A program made the translations under genes and the position numbers. From Xanthomonas sp. DAR 34887 (lineage in GTDB: Bacteria > Pseudomonadota > Gammaproteobacteria > Xanthomonadales > Xanthomonadaceae): a DNA stretch of 64,000 nt. Of the stretch, positions 18,232-26,863 are shown one piece after another (positions within the stretch are counted from its first letter, which is position 1; every line of letters begins with the position of its first letter). The stretch lies in contig NZ_CP162490.1 of assembly GCF_041245805.1 (NCBI RefSeq), positions 1,155,001 to 1,219,000 of the forward strand. Reading direction: 5' to 3'. The notes under the pieces were generated by a model that had not been told where the DNA came from, made no database searches, and saw only the letters and a program-made list of their open reading frames with translations.

Positions 18232-20232
18232 ATGACGACGCCCACCCGACGCCAGCTCGCCAACGCGATCCGTTTCCTCGCCGCCGATGCGGTCGAGGCC
18301 GCCAAGTCCGGCCATCCCGGCATGCCGATGGGCATGGCCGACATCGCCGAAGTGCTGTGGAACGACTTCCTCAGCCACAATCCGAACAATCCGAAGTGGT
18401 TCAACCGCGACCGCTTCGTGCTCTCCAACGGCCACGGTTCGATGCTGCAGTACGCACTGCTGCACCTGTCCGGCTACGACCTGCCGCTGGACCAGCTCAA
18501 GCGCTTCCGCCAGCTGCACAGCAAAACCGCCGGCCATCCCGAGCGCAGCGAGACCCCCGGGGTGGAGACCACCACCGGCCCGCTCGGCCAGGGCTTCGCC
18601 AACGCGGTCGGTTTCGCGCTGGCCGAGAAGCTGCTGGCGCAGCGTTTCAACCGCCCCGAGCACCAGATCGTCGACCACCGCACCTGGGTGTTCATGGGCG
18701 ACGGCTGCATGATGGAAGGCATCTCCCACGAAGCCGCCTCGCTGGCCGGCACCTGGGGCCTGGGCAAGCTGGTCGCGTTCTGGGACAACAACCATATCTC
18801 CATCGACGGCAACACCGCCGGCTGGTTCAGCGACAACACCCCGGCGCGTTTCGAGGCCTACGGCTGGCACGTGCTGCGCGATGTCGACGGACACGGTGCC
18901 GACGCGATCAAGGCCGCGATCGAGGCCGCCATCGGCGAGAGCGACAAGCCGACCCTGATCTGCTGCCGCACCACCATCGGCTTCGGTGCGCCGAGCAAGG
19001 CCGGCAAGGAATCCTCGCACGGCGCGCCGCTGGGCAAGGACGAACTGGAAGGCGCGCGCAAGGCGCTGGACTGGCCGTACGGCCCGTTCGAGATCCCGCA
19101 GGAGATCTACGACGGCTGGCGTGCCGGTGGCGCCGGCACGCTGCGCCAGGCCGAGTGGGAGCAGGCGTTCGACAAGTACGCCAAGCAGTTCCCGGCCGAG
19201 GCCGCGGAGCTGACCCGCCGCTCGCACGGCGAACTGCCGGAAGACTTCGTCGCCCAGGCCGACGCCTACATCGCCAAGCAGGCGAGCGAGGCGCAGACCA
19301 TCGCCTCGCGCAAGGCCTCGCAGATGGCGATCGAAGCGTTTGCGCCGCTGCTGCCGGAGCTGGTCGGCGGTTCGGCCGACCTGGCGCATTCCAACCTGAC
19401 CCTGTGGAAGGCCAGCAAGTCGGTCGCCAGCGACGACCCGAACGCCAACTACGTGTACTACGGCGTGCGCGAGTTCGGCATGACCGCGATCGCCAATGGC
19501 CTGGCGCTGCACGGCGGCTTCATCCCGTTCGACGCCACCTTCCTGGTGTTCAGCGACTACGCGCGCAACGGCGTGCGCATGAGCGCGTTGAACCCGGCGC
19601 ATGCGATCCACGTCTACACCCACGATTCGATCGGCCTGGGCGAAGACGGCCCGACCCATCAGCCGGTGGAACACCTGGCCTCGCTGCGCTACATCCCCAA
19701 CAACGACGTGTGGCGCCCGTGCGACACGGTGGAATCGGCGGTGAGCTGGAAGGCCGCGATCACCCGCCAGGACGGCCCGAGCTGCCTGGTGTTCAGCCGC
19801 CAGAACCTGCCGTTCCAGGCGCGCAGCGAGGCGCAGATCCAGCAGATCGAACGCGGCGGCTACGTGCTGGCCGATGCCGAGGGCGGCGCGCCGGACGTGA
19901 TCCTGATCGGCACCGGTTCGGAAGTGGGCCTGGCCGTGGAGGCGAAAAAGACCCTCGATGCCGCGGGCATTAAGACGCGCGTGGTGTCGATGCCGTCGAC
20001 CGACGTGTTCGACCGCCAGGATGCGGACTACCGCGAGTCGGTGCTGCCGAACGCGGTGCGCAAGCGCGTGGCGGTGGAGGCGGGCGTCACCAGCTTCTGG
20101 CGCAAGTATGTGGGCCTGGACGGCGCGGTGGTCGGCCTCGATACGTTCGGCGCCTCGGCACCGGCCGACGAGCTGTACAAGTACTTCGAGATCACCGCCG
20201 AGCACGTGGTCGCGGCGGCGAAGGCGTTGTAA
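18232..20232 (+). CDS. tkt: Transketolase
   Basis: 666-residue thiamine-diphosphate enzyme of the non-oxidative pentose phosphate pathway, which transfers two-carbon ketol units between sugar phosphates. Family features are GHPGMPMGMAD near the N-terminus, NGHGSMLQYALLHLSGY, the diphosphate-binding GDGCMMEGISHEAAS with the downstream WDNN, and in the pyrimidine domain VYYGVREFGM with FLVFSDYARNGVRM, then HDSIGLGEDGPTHQP. Length is normal. The ATG at 18232 gives MTTPTRRQLANAIRF, the usual transketolase beginning. It is closed by a hairpin terminator and followed by a REP pair, so it appears monocistronic. Confidence 0.97.
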   Translation: MTTPTRRQLANAIRFLAADAVEAAKSGHPGMPMGMADIAEVLWNDFLSHNPNNPKWFNRDRFVLSNGHGSMLQYALLHLSGYDLPLDQLKRFRQLHSKTAGHPERSETPGVETTTGPLGQGFANAVGFALAEKLLAQRFNRPEHQIVDHRTWVFMGDGCMMEGISHEAASLAGTWGLGKLVAFWDNNHISIDGNTAGWFSDNTPARFEAYGWHVLRDVDGHGADAIKAAIEAAIGESDKPTLICCRTTIGFGAPSKAGKESSHGAPLGKDELEGARKALDWPYGPFEIPQEIYDGWRAGGAGTLRQAEWEQAFDKYAKQFPAEAAELTRRSHGELPEDFVAQADAYIAKQASEAQTIASRKASQMAIEAFAPLLPELVGGSADLAHSNLTLWKASKSVASDDPNANYVYYGVREFGMTAIANGLALHGGFIPFDATFLVFSDYARNGVRMSALNPAHAIHVYTHDSIGLGEDGPTHQPVEHLASLRYIPNNDVWRPCDTVESAVSWKAAITRQDGPSCLVFSRQNLPFQARSEAQIQQIERGGYVLADAEGGAPDVILIGTGSEVGLAVEAKKTLDAAGIKTRVVSMPSTDVFDRQDADYRESVLPNAVRKRVAVEAGVTSFWRKYVGLDGAVVGLDTFGASAPADELYKYFEITAEHVVAAAKAL

Positions 20233-20255
20233 TCCGCGGTATCCCGCGGCACTGG

Positions 20256-20283
20256 AAAAGGCCGGCGCAAGCCGGCTTTTTTC
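20256..20283 (+). terminator. Intrinsic terminator of tkt
   Basis: GCCGGC (20261-20266), loop GCAA, GCCGGC (20271-20276), then six T's. The stem is extended by the flanking AAAAG pairing with the T run, 23 bases after the transketolase stop. Confidence 0.9.
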
Positions 20284-20314
20284 TTGCGTCGTCGCGGAAT
20301 TCAAACGCGCCACC

Positions 20315-20381
20315 TGTAGGAGCGGCTTCAGCCGCGACATGCACCCTGATGGCGTCTGTCGCGGCTGAAGCCGCTCCTACA
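20315..20381 (+). repeat. REPIN: two REPs in inverted orientation
   Basis: Two perfect 25-base REP copies, 20315-20339 (plus) and 20357-20381 (minus), 17 bases apart. Each has a GTAG head and a hairpin GCGGCT-TC-AGCCGC. A head-bearing hairpin duplicated in inverted orientation is the REPIN arrangement mobilised by RAYT (REP-associated tyrosine) transposases. No RAYT gene lies in this window. Confidence 0.85.
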
Positions 20382-20449
20382 AGGGCGTTATCGGCCTGAT
20401 TGGGCCGTATGCCTGGCACGCATGGCGGCGGCCTGTGCGCGGCCTTGTT

Positions 20450-21202
20450 TCAGCCGCGCTTGCGCGGCTTGCCGCGCGCCGGCTTCCTGCCGATGGCGGC
20501 GTTGGGCTTTTGCTGCGTGGCGAGCACGTCGTCGTCGTGCATCTGCTGCAGCCACGACAGCGCGTCGACGTAGGCCAGGAAATGCTGCAGATAGCCAGGC
20601 GACAGGGTGCGCATCAGCGCCAGCGAGCGGTGCACCAGCACGCCGGAATTCAGCGGCCCGGCATCGGAAGGGGCCTGTTGCAGCGATTGCCGCAGCTGGC
20701 TGCGGCTGCGCAGCTCGGTCCACAGTCTGCGCGCATCGTCGAGTGCAGGTAATTGCGGCGCAGACTGCAGCGGCGTGGCGCTTGCCGTGCCGTTGGCATC
20801 GTTCGCGGTGGCGGCGGGGAACCGCTGCAGCAGCTCGCCGAGCGGGCTGCGCGCAGTCGCGCTCACTGTCGCGGCGGGCGCGGCATGGGCATCGGTGACG
20901 TCGCCGCCGCAGGCATCGGCATTGGTGCCGCCTTGCGCCAGCGCCGGCTGCAGCGCGACTGCCTCCTCCTCGCCGGCAACGCGTACCGGCTGCGCAACCG
21001 GCATCCTGGCCAGATCCGCGGCGTAGGCGTCGAGCAGCGCGGACAGCTTCTGCTCCAGCAGGTGGCGCGCCTGGCCATGATGCGCATCGACGCGCCGCGC
21101 CAGCGCTTCGATGAAGCGGAAGCGCAGCGGATCCAGGCGCTCGGCGTGCTGTTGCCGCCATGCGCCGAGCAGTTCGCTCGCCGGTGTCGCGTTATCGCGC
21201 AT
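20450..21202 (-). CDS. DUF2894 domain protein of a stator-like operon
   Basis: 250 residues, no membrane segment. The N-terminal third is helical (LRFRFIEALARRVDAHHGQARHLLEQK, shown as LRFRFIEALARRVDAH then HGQARHLLEQK), the middle is a low-complexity Ala/Gly linker, and the C-terminal third has LNSGVLVHRSLALMRTLSPG and LQHFLAYVDALSWLQQM. The latter pattern is what I recognise as DUF2894. It ends in a basic tail (KPARGKPRKRG). The start overlaps the MotB-like gene by 11 bases. Function is unknown; its constant company with DUF3348, DUF802 and an OmpA protein suggests a cytoplasmic accessory of the membrane complex. The basic tail could bind nucleic acid or anionic lipid, but that is a guess. 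Confidence 0.85.
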   Translation of the reverse strand: MRDNATPASELLGAWRQQHAERLDPLRFRFIEALARRVDAHHGQARHLLEQKLSALLDAYAADLARMPVAQPVRVAGEEEAVALQPALAQGGTNADACGGDVTDAHAAPAATVSATARSPLGELLQRFPAATANDANGTASATPLQSAPQLPALDDARRLWTELRSRSQLRQSLQQAPSDAGPLNSGVLVHRSLALMRTLSPGYLQHFLAYVDALSWLQQMHDDDVLATQQKPNAAIGRKPARGKPRKRG

Positions 21203-21842
21203 GCGGGTTCGCGGCAGACTTGGACAGTTTCGGCAGCGGCGCCATTTCCACGCGTCGGTTGCTGGCGCGTCCGGCTTCGTCGGTGTTGGGGCTGACCGGT
21301 TGCTGCGCGCCGAACGCGGCGGCGAACACCGCGTCGGCCGGTACGCCTTCGTCGATCAGCGCGCGGGTCACGGTCAGCGCGCGCTGCGCCGACAGTTCCC
21401 AGTTGTCGGCGAACTGGCGGTTGCTGTCGCGCACCTGGCGGTCGTCGGTGAAGCCGCTGACCATCAGGATCTCGCCGCGCGCCTTGAGATAACCGGCCAG
21501 CGGCGCAGCCAGGCTCTTCAGCAGCTCGCGTCCCTCGGGCTGCAACTGGTCGGAATTGAGCGCGAACAGCACGCTGCCGCGGATACCGATGCGGCCATCG
21601 ACCAGGGTCACCCGGCCCGCCGCCAGCGGCGCGGCCAGCGCCTGTTCCAGGGTCTTGCGTTGCCGCGCTTCGGCTTGCCGCTGCCGGACTTCCTCGTCCA
21701 GCTTGTTCGACAATTGCAGTTGCACGCCGATCACGCCGATCAGGATCAGCACGAACGCGCCCAGCATGACCGACATCAGATCGCCGAACACCGCCCAGAT
21801 CGGCGCGCCGGCGTCGGCGTCGATCTCCAGCTCGTCGCTCAT
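21192..21842 (-). CDS. MotB-like OmpA-family stator protein
   Basis: 216 residues: a short acidic N-terminus, one membrane helix (about 14-42), a coiled linker and an OmpA peptidoglycan-binding domain. The helix begins W-x-x-F-x-D-L-M (IWAVFGDLMSVMLGAFVLIL), matching the MotB family signature, with Asp21 at the position of the proton-binding aspartate. In the OmpA domain, SVLFALNSDQLQPEGRELL and SGFTDDRQ...NWELSAQRALTV, then ASNRRVEM, carry the usual ligand-binding Asp and Arg. This is the architecture of MotB and ZorB rather than of Pal-type OmpA lipoproteins. It overlaps the TolQ/MotA-like gene by four bases, indicating a stoichiometric pair. Confidence 0.9.
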   Translation of the reverse strand: MSDELEIDADAGAPIWAVFGDLMSVMLGAFVLILIGVIGVQLQLSNKLDEEVRQRQAEARQRKTLEQALAAPLAAGRVTLVDGRIGIRGSVLFALNSDQLQPEGRELLKSLAAPLAGYLKARGEILMVSGFTDDRQVRDSNRQFADNWELSAQRALTVTRALIDEGVPADAVFAAAFGAQQPVSPNTDEAGRASNRRVEMAPLPKLSKSAANPHAR

Positions 21843-24055
21843 GCCGCTTCGGCCCCGCCGTCGGCGTGCTGGCCGGGCAGCTGGCGCAACTCCTCGAGGA
21901 TCTGCTTCTGCGACAGCATGCTCAGGTCGATGACTTCGCGCGCCTGCGCCACGTAGTAGGCCAGTTGCTCGTCGCTACGTGCGAGCGACTTGTCCAGCGC
22001 CTGTTCGATGCCCTGCAGGCGCTCCAGCAGCGCCGCGTTCGACTGGCCGAACGCTTCCACCGCGCCGCCGAACGCATCGCCCAGGCTCGCCACTTCAGTG
22101 GCGCCGACCGCGACCTGCGCGGCGACCGATTCGAGTTTGCCGGTCTCGGCTTCGATGTGGTCGGTGAAGCGGGTGCCGACGCGTTCGAGCAGGTCGGCCG
22201 AGGTGGTGACCAGCGCATCGACCGCCGTGCGTTGTTCGGTGGAGGCGTGGTTCACCGCATCGAGCAAGGTGTGCAGCGTGTCCAGCAGGCGGCTGCGCTC
22301 TTCCAGCATGGCGGTGTCGCGGACCATGCTCTCGGAGAGTTTCTGGCGCAGTTCGGCGACGACGTCGGCGGCGGCCTTCGGCGCTTCCGAGGCGGTCTGC
22401 ACCAGGCGCGAGATCTCGGCGATGGTCTCGCTGGCATGCGCCTGGGTCTGCGCCGCGATCGCGGCCGCGGTGCGTTCGAGGGTGGCACAGATGTCCTGCT
22501 GGCGTTGCGCGATGCGCTCGCCGTTGCGCTCCCACTCCGCGTTCAAGGCGGCGACCATCGCGGCGAACGTGTCGGTCCACGTGGCCAGGCGCGCCTGGTC
22601 GCGCGCCTGCAGCGCGTCCTGCAACTGCGCATGCGAGTGCTGCATGGTCTCGACCAGCGCTGCCGCGCGTTGTTCCAGCGTCGCCGCGGCAGCGTCCAGC
22701 GCCTGCGCGTTGCGCTCGGCCAGGGCAGCGTTGATGTCCTCCTGGCGCGACAGCGCGTCGCTCCAGGCCTGCTTGGCGCCATCTGCGGCGGCGTCGAGCC
22801 GTGCCGAGATCGCGTCCAGCGCCTGCGCGTTGCGCTCCGCCAACTGCGCATTGATGTCCTGCTGGCGCGACAGCGCATCGTTCCAGGCCTGCCTGGCGCC
22901 GTCCGCCGTGGCATCCAGCCGCGCCGACACGGCATCCAGCACGCCGTTGGAGCGCGTCGCGAAGCTGTCGCCGAAGCCTTCCAGCGCGCTGCGCAGATCC
23001 TGCACCAGCGCCTGGTTGGTGTCGCGCTGGCCGGCCAGCGCGGCCTCCCACGCCTGCGCGGCGCGCGCGGCGGCGTTCTCGAAGCCGCTGGCCAGGCCAT
23101 CCAGCTGGCGCTGCACGGCCTGGCCGACATGCTCGTGCAGCGTGGCGGTTTCGCGCGCCAGGCCGTCCAGGGTGGACTGCACCAGCGGCTGCAGCGCCGC
23201 GCCCAGCGCGCGCGCGTTCTCCGCGACGCCGGCCTGCAGCGACTGCTCCACCGCGCCGGCCAGGCGCGTGTAGGCGGCCTCGGTTCTGGCGTGGAAGGCG
23301 TCCTGGTTGCCCGCCAGGCGTTCGCCACTGGCGGCGCCCTGCTGCTCGATGCCGGCCGCCATTGCCTGCAGCCGGTCGATCAATGCCGGCATCAGGTCGG
23401 TCTGCCGCTGCAGCAGCTTGAACGCTTCGTTGCGCTGGAACGCCTGCGAATGCACGTGCAGCGTGGTCGCGATGGCCAGATCGAGCGCTTGCACCGCCTG
23501 TAGTCGCTCGCGCCGGCACAGCGCGGCGAGCAGGCCGAGCATCGCCGAACTGGCCACGCCGGCGATGGAGGTGCCGAACGCGAAGCCCAGGCCCTTGACC
23601 GGTGCGGCCAGCGAGTCGCGGATCGCCTGCAGGTCGGTCGCGCTTTCCAGCGCCAGGCCGGTCCCGCGCAGGGTCGCCATCATGCCCAGGAAGGTGCCGA
23701 GCATGCCCAGCAGCACCAGCAGGCCGACCAGGTACGGGGTCAGCCCCGGCGCCGGCAAGGCGACGCGCTCACCCTCGATGCGCAGGCGCACCGCGTTGCG
23801 CAGGCCTGGATCCAGGCGCTGCAGCCAGCCGCCCATGTCGGATCGTGCCGCCTGCGCGTCGTCCACGGCGTGGACCAGCGTGGCCGTGGCCTGCCGGTAG
23901 CGGTACAGCTCCAGCGCGCCGGCCACGTAGCACGCGCCGATCAGCAGCGCGAAGCCGACGCCCAGCGGGTTGTTGCCGAGGTAGCCCACGCCGATCCAGC
24001 ACACGGCGGCGAGGCCGGCCAGGAACACGATGGAATTGAAGAAGTTCTTGAACAT
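21839..24055 (-). CDS. TolQ/MotA-like membrane protein with long coiled-coil tail (DUF802)
   Basis: 738 residues. The ATG at 24055 (MFKNFFNSIVFLAG) directly precedes a membrane hairpin (helices about 7-27 and 30-50). A cytoplasmic loop, a TolQ/ExbB/MotA-like helix with LGMLGTFLGMMATLRG (about 107-130) and another helix with GFAFGTSIAGVASSAMLG (about 157-180) follow. The remaining roughly 555 residues are an Ala/Gln/Glu-rich helical tail containing two 40-residue repeats (LDAxSARLDAxADGAxQAW...). The repeats are the region I associate with DUF802. The topology, four helices then a very long cytoplasmic coiled tail paired with a MotB-like partner, parallels ZorA of Zorya. No function has been assigned that I know of. 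An upstream in-frame ATG at 24130 overlaps the DUF3348 gene and was rejected. Confidence 0.88.
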   Translation of the reverse strand: MFKNFFNSIVFLAGLAAVCWIGVGYLGNNPLGVGFALLIGACYVAGALELYRYRQATATLVHAVDDAQAARSDMGGWLQRLDPGLRNAVRLRIEGERVALPAPGLTPYLVGLLVLLGMLGTFLGMMATLRGTGLALESATDLQAIRDSLAAPVKGLGFAFGTSIAGVASSAMLGLLAALCRRERLQAVQALDLAIATTLHVHSQAFQRNEAFKLLQRQTDLMPALIDRLQAMAAGIEQQGAASGERLAGNQDAFHARTEAAYTRLAGAVEQSLQAGVAENARALGAALQPLVQSTLDGLARETATLHEHVGQAVQRQLDGLASGFENAAARAAQAWEAALAGQRDTNQALVQDLRSALEGFGDSFATRSNGVLDAVSARLDATADGARQAWNDALSRQQDINAQLAERNAQALDAISARLDAAADGAKQAWSDALSRQEDINAALAERNAQALDAAAATLEQRAAALVETMQHSHAQLQDALQARDQARLATWTDTFAAMVAALNAEWERNGERIAQRQQDICATLERTAAAIAAQTQAHASETIAEISRLVQTASEAPKAAADVVAELRQKLSESMVRDTAMLEERSRLLDTLHTLLDAVNHASTEQRTAVDALVTTSADLLERVGTRFTDHIEAETGKLESVAAQVAVGATEVASLGDAFGGAVEAFGQSNAALLERLQGIEQALDKSLARSDEQLAYYVAQAREVIDLSMLSQKQILEELRQLPGQHADGGAEAA
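22701..22940 (-). repeat. Two 120-base direct repeats in the DUF802 gene
   Basis: Bases 22701-22820 and 22821-22940 are similar in-frame copies encoding two 40-residue units (ending SRQxDINAxLAERNAQA). They differ at several synonymous and conservative positions, so the duplication is not recent. They lengthen the predicted coiled tail by one unit. Confidence 0.85.
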
Positions 24056-24065
24056 GAGATCTCGG

Positions 24066-24797
24066 TCAGCGGGGGCGCAGCGCTGCGAGCAGCGCGTCGA
24101 TGGGGTGGAAGCGGACATCCAGCTCGGCACGCAGCACGCTGCGCATGTCCTGCCGGAACACGTCCAGCCAGGCGTTGGCGGTCGGTGCCTGAGCGGTGTC
24201 CGCCGTGTGCGTGTCGGCCGCCGCGGTGGGGGCGATCTCGCGCAGGCGTTCGAAATGCTGTTGCAGCAGCGCCGGCACGGCCGCCAGCAGGGTCTGTTCG
24301 CGCGGACTCAGGGTCAGCTCCATGACCGCATCCACTTCCGCCAGCCGCGCCATGTCGGCCGACGTCCGCGCCAGCGTGTCGCGCAGTTGGCCGCGCAGGC
24401 GGCCGGTCGCGGTCAGCATCGTCCGCTGCAGCGACAGGTAGCGCTGGCGGAACGGCGCATAGTCCAGCGGCGCGTTCGCGTCGGCGGTCTGGCCGGGCCG
24501 GGGGACTTGCTTGCCGGCGTCGGTCGCGCTGTCGCTGGAAATCGCCTCCTCCAGCGCGCTGCGCACGCGTGCGCATTCGTGCTCATCGATGCCCTCGAAC
24601 GGCGCGTCGGCGTCGATCGCGGGTAGCGTGCCGTCCAGCGCCCGGGACACGGCCACGGCGCGCGTCCAGTCGATCCATTGGCCTAGCCGGTCGGCCAGCA
24701 CGGGGCTGGACGGCGCGATCTCGGCGTCGGTGAGACGTGCGAGGAGGCGAATGAACGCCGGGCCCGGGACAGGCGGCCGTGGAAGAGCTTTCGCCAT
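24066..24797 (-). CDS. DUF3348 domain protein, first gene of the stator-like operon
   Basis: 243 residues with no signal or membrane segment. The N-terminal FIRLLARLTDAEIAPSSPVL and LGQWIDWTRAVAVSRAL blocks are the DUF3348 pattern. The middle contains DYAPFRQRYLSLQRTM, and the C-terminal part has LSPREQTLLAAVPALLQQHF and WLDVFRQDMRSVLRAELDVR (predicted helices). It is separated from the DUF802 gene by only ten bases and reads in the same direction as the three genes after it. Function is unknown; because it leads the operon and is soluble it may be a cytoplasmic subunit or regulator of the membrane complex. The upstream 256 bases contain nothing I could identify. Confidence 0.85.
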   Translation of the reverse strand: MAKALPRPPVPGPAFIRLLARLTDAEIAPSSPVLADRLGQWIDWTRAVAVSRALDGTLPAIDADAPFEGIDEHECARVRSALEEAISSDSATDAGKQVPRPGQTADANAPLDYAPFRQRYLSLQRTMLTATGRLRGQLRDTLARTSADMARLAEVDAVMELTLSPREQTLLAAVPALLQQHFERLREIAPTAAADTHTADTAQAPTANAWLDVFRQDMRSVLRAELDVRFHPIDALLAALRPR

Positions 24798-25053
24798 TGC
24801 TTCTGGGTAAAACCGGGAATTTTACACGCGAATGACATGCCGGGCCGGCCGGCGACTCCGGCGGCGGCCCCAACGCCGGTCCCCCGGCCCGGTGCGGTTC
24901 AAGCTGGCGTGGCTGGGTTTGCCCCCAGCAATGGTGTAGTGCAGGGCCTGCGCGAGCTTGCGGCAGAACAGCACCTGCGGCGCTTCAGGGTATCGGGAAG
25001 CCCCGTCCCGAGTGCCCCGCGGTCCCGCGCCCCGCCAGGGGGCGTGCCTGGGC

Positions 25054-25725
25054 CTACAGCCGCTGCTCGCCCCGCAGCAGCGGATACGGATTGAGCGATT
25101 CGCCCTTCCACCACTGCTTTTCCGGTCCCAGCTGGTGGATCTCGAAATGCAGGTGCGGGGCGCCGGGATCGGCATTGCCGGTGCTGCCGACATAGCCGAG
25201 CACCTGGCCGCGGCGGAGCGTCTGTTTCTCCGCCAGGCCATCCGCGTAGCGCTGCAGGTGCGCGTAGTAGTAGGCGTAGCGGCCGCTGGGTTCGAACTGG
25301 TACACGGTAAGGCCGCCGCGTTCGCTGTCGAACAGCTTCTCCACGCTGCCGTCGGCCACCGCCAGCACCGGCGTGCCGGCCGGCGCCAGGATGTCGATCG
25401 CATCGTGGCGCCGGCCCTGGCTGCGCGCGTCGGTGAAGGTGTCCTGCAACTGGTCGCGGCGCACACCCTGTACCGGGATCAGCAGCTCATCGGAGACATT
25501 CGCCGGCGCGGCCGCGGGGGCCTCCGCCACGGGCGCAGGTGCAGGGGCCATCGCCTCGCGCTGCGCCGGTGCCGCTGCCGGCGCTGCGGCGGGGGACGGC
25601 GCCGGCGCGGCCGCGGCGTCGCCAACGGCGGCCGCACTGGGCCGCACCTGCACGCCAGCGCGCAGCACCCAGTAGCCGAGCGCTACCGCCAGCACCAGCG
25701 CGGCCAGGCTGAGCAGGGTCTTCAT
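25054..25725 (-). CDS. M23-family peptidoglycan peptidase
   Basis: 223 residues. A single N-terminal hydrophobic helix (about 3-20) acts as an anchor or signal, followed by an Ala/Pro linker (about 30-75) and an M23 (LytM-like) domain. Zinc ligands are visible in RRHDAIDILAPAGTPV (His and Asp) and HLHFEIH. The intervening YYYAHLQRY supplies the conserved His. All M23 ligands are therefore present and an active endopeptidase, rather than an EnvC-like activator, is expected. It lies five bases downstream of the L,D-transpeptidase gene, so the two form a cell-wall modification unit. Confidence 0.92.
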   Translation of the reverse strand: MKTLLSLAALVLAVALGYWVLRAGVQVRPSAAAVGDAAAAPAPSPAAAPAAAPAQREAMAPAPAPVAEAPAAAPANVSDELLIPVQGVRRDQLQDTFTDARSQGRRHDAIDILAPAGTPVLAVADGSVEKLFDSERGGLTVYQFEPSGRYAYYYAHLQRYADGLAEKQTLRRGQVLGYVGSTGNADPGAPHLHFEIHQLGPEKQWWKGESLNPYPLLRGEQRL

Positions 25726-25729
25726 CCGC

Positions 25730-26689
25730 TCACTCCTGCATCGTTACCGGTACCGACGCGTTCACCGCGGCGGCCACGGTCAGCGCATCCCAGTTGGTCA
25801 GGCGCACGCAGCCATGCGATTGCGCCTTGCCGACCCGCGCCGGATCCGGCGTGCCGTGCAGGCCGTAGTGGTCCTTGGACAGGTCGATCCACACTTCGCC
25901 GACCGGGTTGTTCGGGCCTGCGGCCAGCGTGGCCTTCTTGTCCGACTTGTCGGCGTCCCAGAACAGCTTGGGGTTGTAGTGGAAGGTCGGTTGCCGCACC
26001 ACGCCCTTGATCTTCCAGTCGCCGATCGGCAGCGGATCGTGTTCGCTGCCGGTGGAGGCGGGGAACTGGGCCAGGATCGCGCCGCCGGCGTCGAGCAGGC
26101 GCACGGTGGAATCGGATTTGTCGACCACCAGCTTGGCCGCCTTCGACAGTGCGGCGGTGCCGAGCACGTTCGGCACCTGCACGCTGGCGCCGGCCTGGCC
26201 GAAGTCGACCGCCGGGTTGAGCGCGCGCAACAGCGCAGGCGCGGCGTGGAAGCGTTCGCCCAGGCGCTCTTCCACCGACTCGTAGCCCAACGCCGGCAGC
26301 TTGGCCTTCTCCGCAGTGTCCTCGGGGATCTTGGGGAACGGACCGGCGACGTCCTCGGCGGTGAGCGTGTAGGCGACCAGCGCGGGCGCGCCGTCCTGCG
26401 CCAGCGCCTGCCAGGTGGCGTCGTCGAGTTCGCCGCTCACGGTCAATCCGCGCGCCTGCTGGAAGCCGGAGACCGCGCGGCGCTGGTTGGAGCCCGGCTG
26501 GCCGTCGATCTCGCCCGGGGAGAAATGCGCGCGGTCCAGCAGCACTTGCGCGCGCAGCGGCGAACGCTCGCCGCTGTCCGGGGCCGCGGTGGACGTTGCG
26601 GCCTTGCCCGGTTGTTGCGCCGATGCGTTGCCGGCTGCGCTGGCGAACAGCACGGCGAGGCAGGCGAGTGGGAGCGATAGGCGAGACAT
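25730..26689 (-). CDS. L,D-transpeptidase (YkuD) with peptidoglycan-binding domain
   Basis: 319 residues: signal peptide (about 1-24, ending ASA), a peptidoglycan-binding helix bundle (about 45-95, QVLLDRAHFSPGEIDGQPG), a LysM-like or linker segment (LLRALNPAVDFGQ...VQVPNVLG) and a YkuD catalytic domain. The active site motif is HGCVRLTN (SHGCVRLTNWDAL) with the nucleophile Cys near residue 294; the earlier HGTPDPARVGK matches the family. Periplasmic; it should form 3-3 cross-links or attach proteins to peptidoglycan. It is followed closely by the M23 peptidase. Confidence 0.94.
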   Translation of the reverse strand: MSRLSLPLACLAVLFASAAGNASAQQPGKAATSTAAPDSGERSPLRAQVLLDRAHFSPGEIDGQPGSNQRRAVSGFQQARGLTVSGELDDATWQALAQDGAPALVAYTLTAEDVAGPFPKIPEDTAEKAKLPALGYESVEERLGERFHAAPALLRALNPAVDFGQAGASVQVPNVLGTAALSKAAKLVVDKSDSTVRLLDAGGAILAQFPASTGSEHDPLPIGDWKIKGVVRQPTFHYNPKLFWDADKSDKKATLAAGPNNPVGEVWIDLSKDHYGLHGTPDPARVGKAQSHGCVRLTNWDALTVAAAVNASVPVTMQE

Positions 26690-26863
26690 CGGCGACTCCG
26701 GCGTGAATTGCCGTCACCATGCCTAAGCGCCGCGACTAGCCCGCGTGAAATGACTGGCTGGCTGCTGACCAAAGCGTGGCCGGCACTGCCGGGCCGCGCT
26801 TCCGCATCGCCTTCGAGATCGCAGACCCGAGGCCTCACGCGCTTGGCCGGAGGCCGGCCGCGC

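Noticed and set aside
20450..24797. Calling the stator-like operon Zorya, MotAB or ExbBD/TolQR
   Set aside because: ZorC and ZorD are absent, the MotB-like protein has an OmpA domain unlike ExbD/TolR, and no flagellar genes are near.
24798..25053. Possible gene or operator in the 256-base gap before the M23 peptidase
   Set aside because: Only shadow frames and GC-rich sequence; no repeat, promoter or terminator was convincing.
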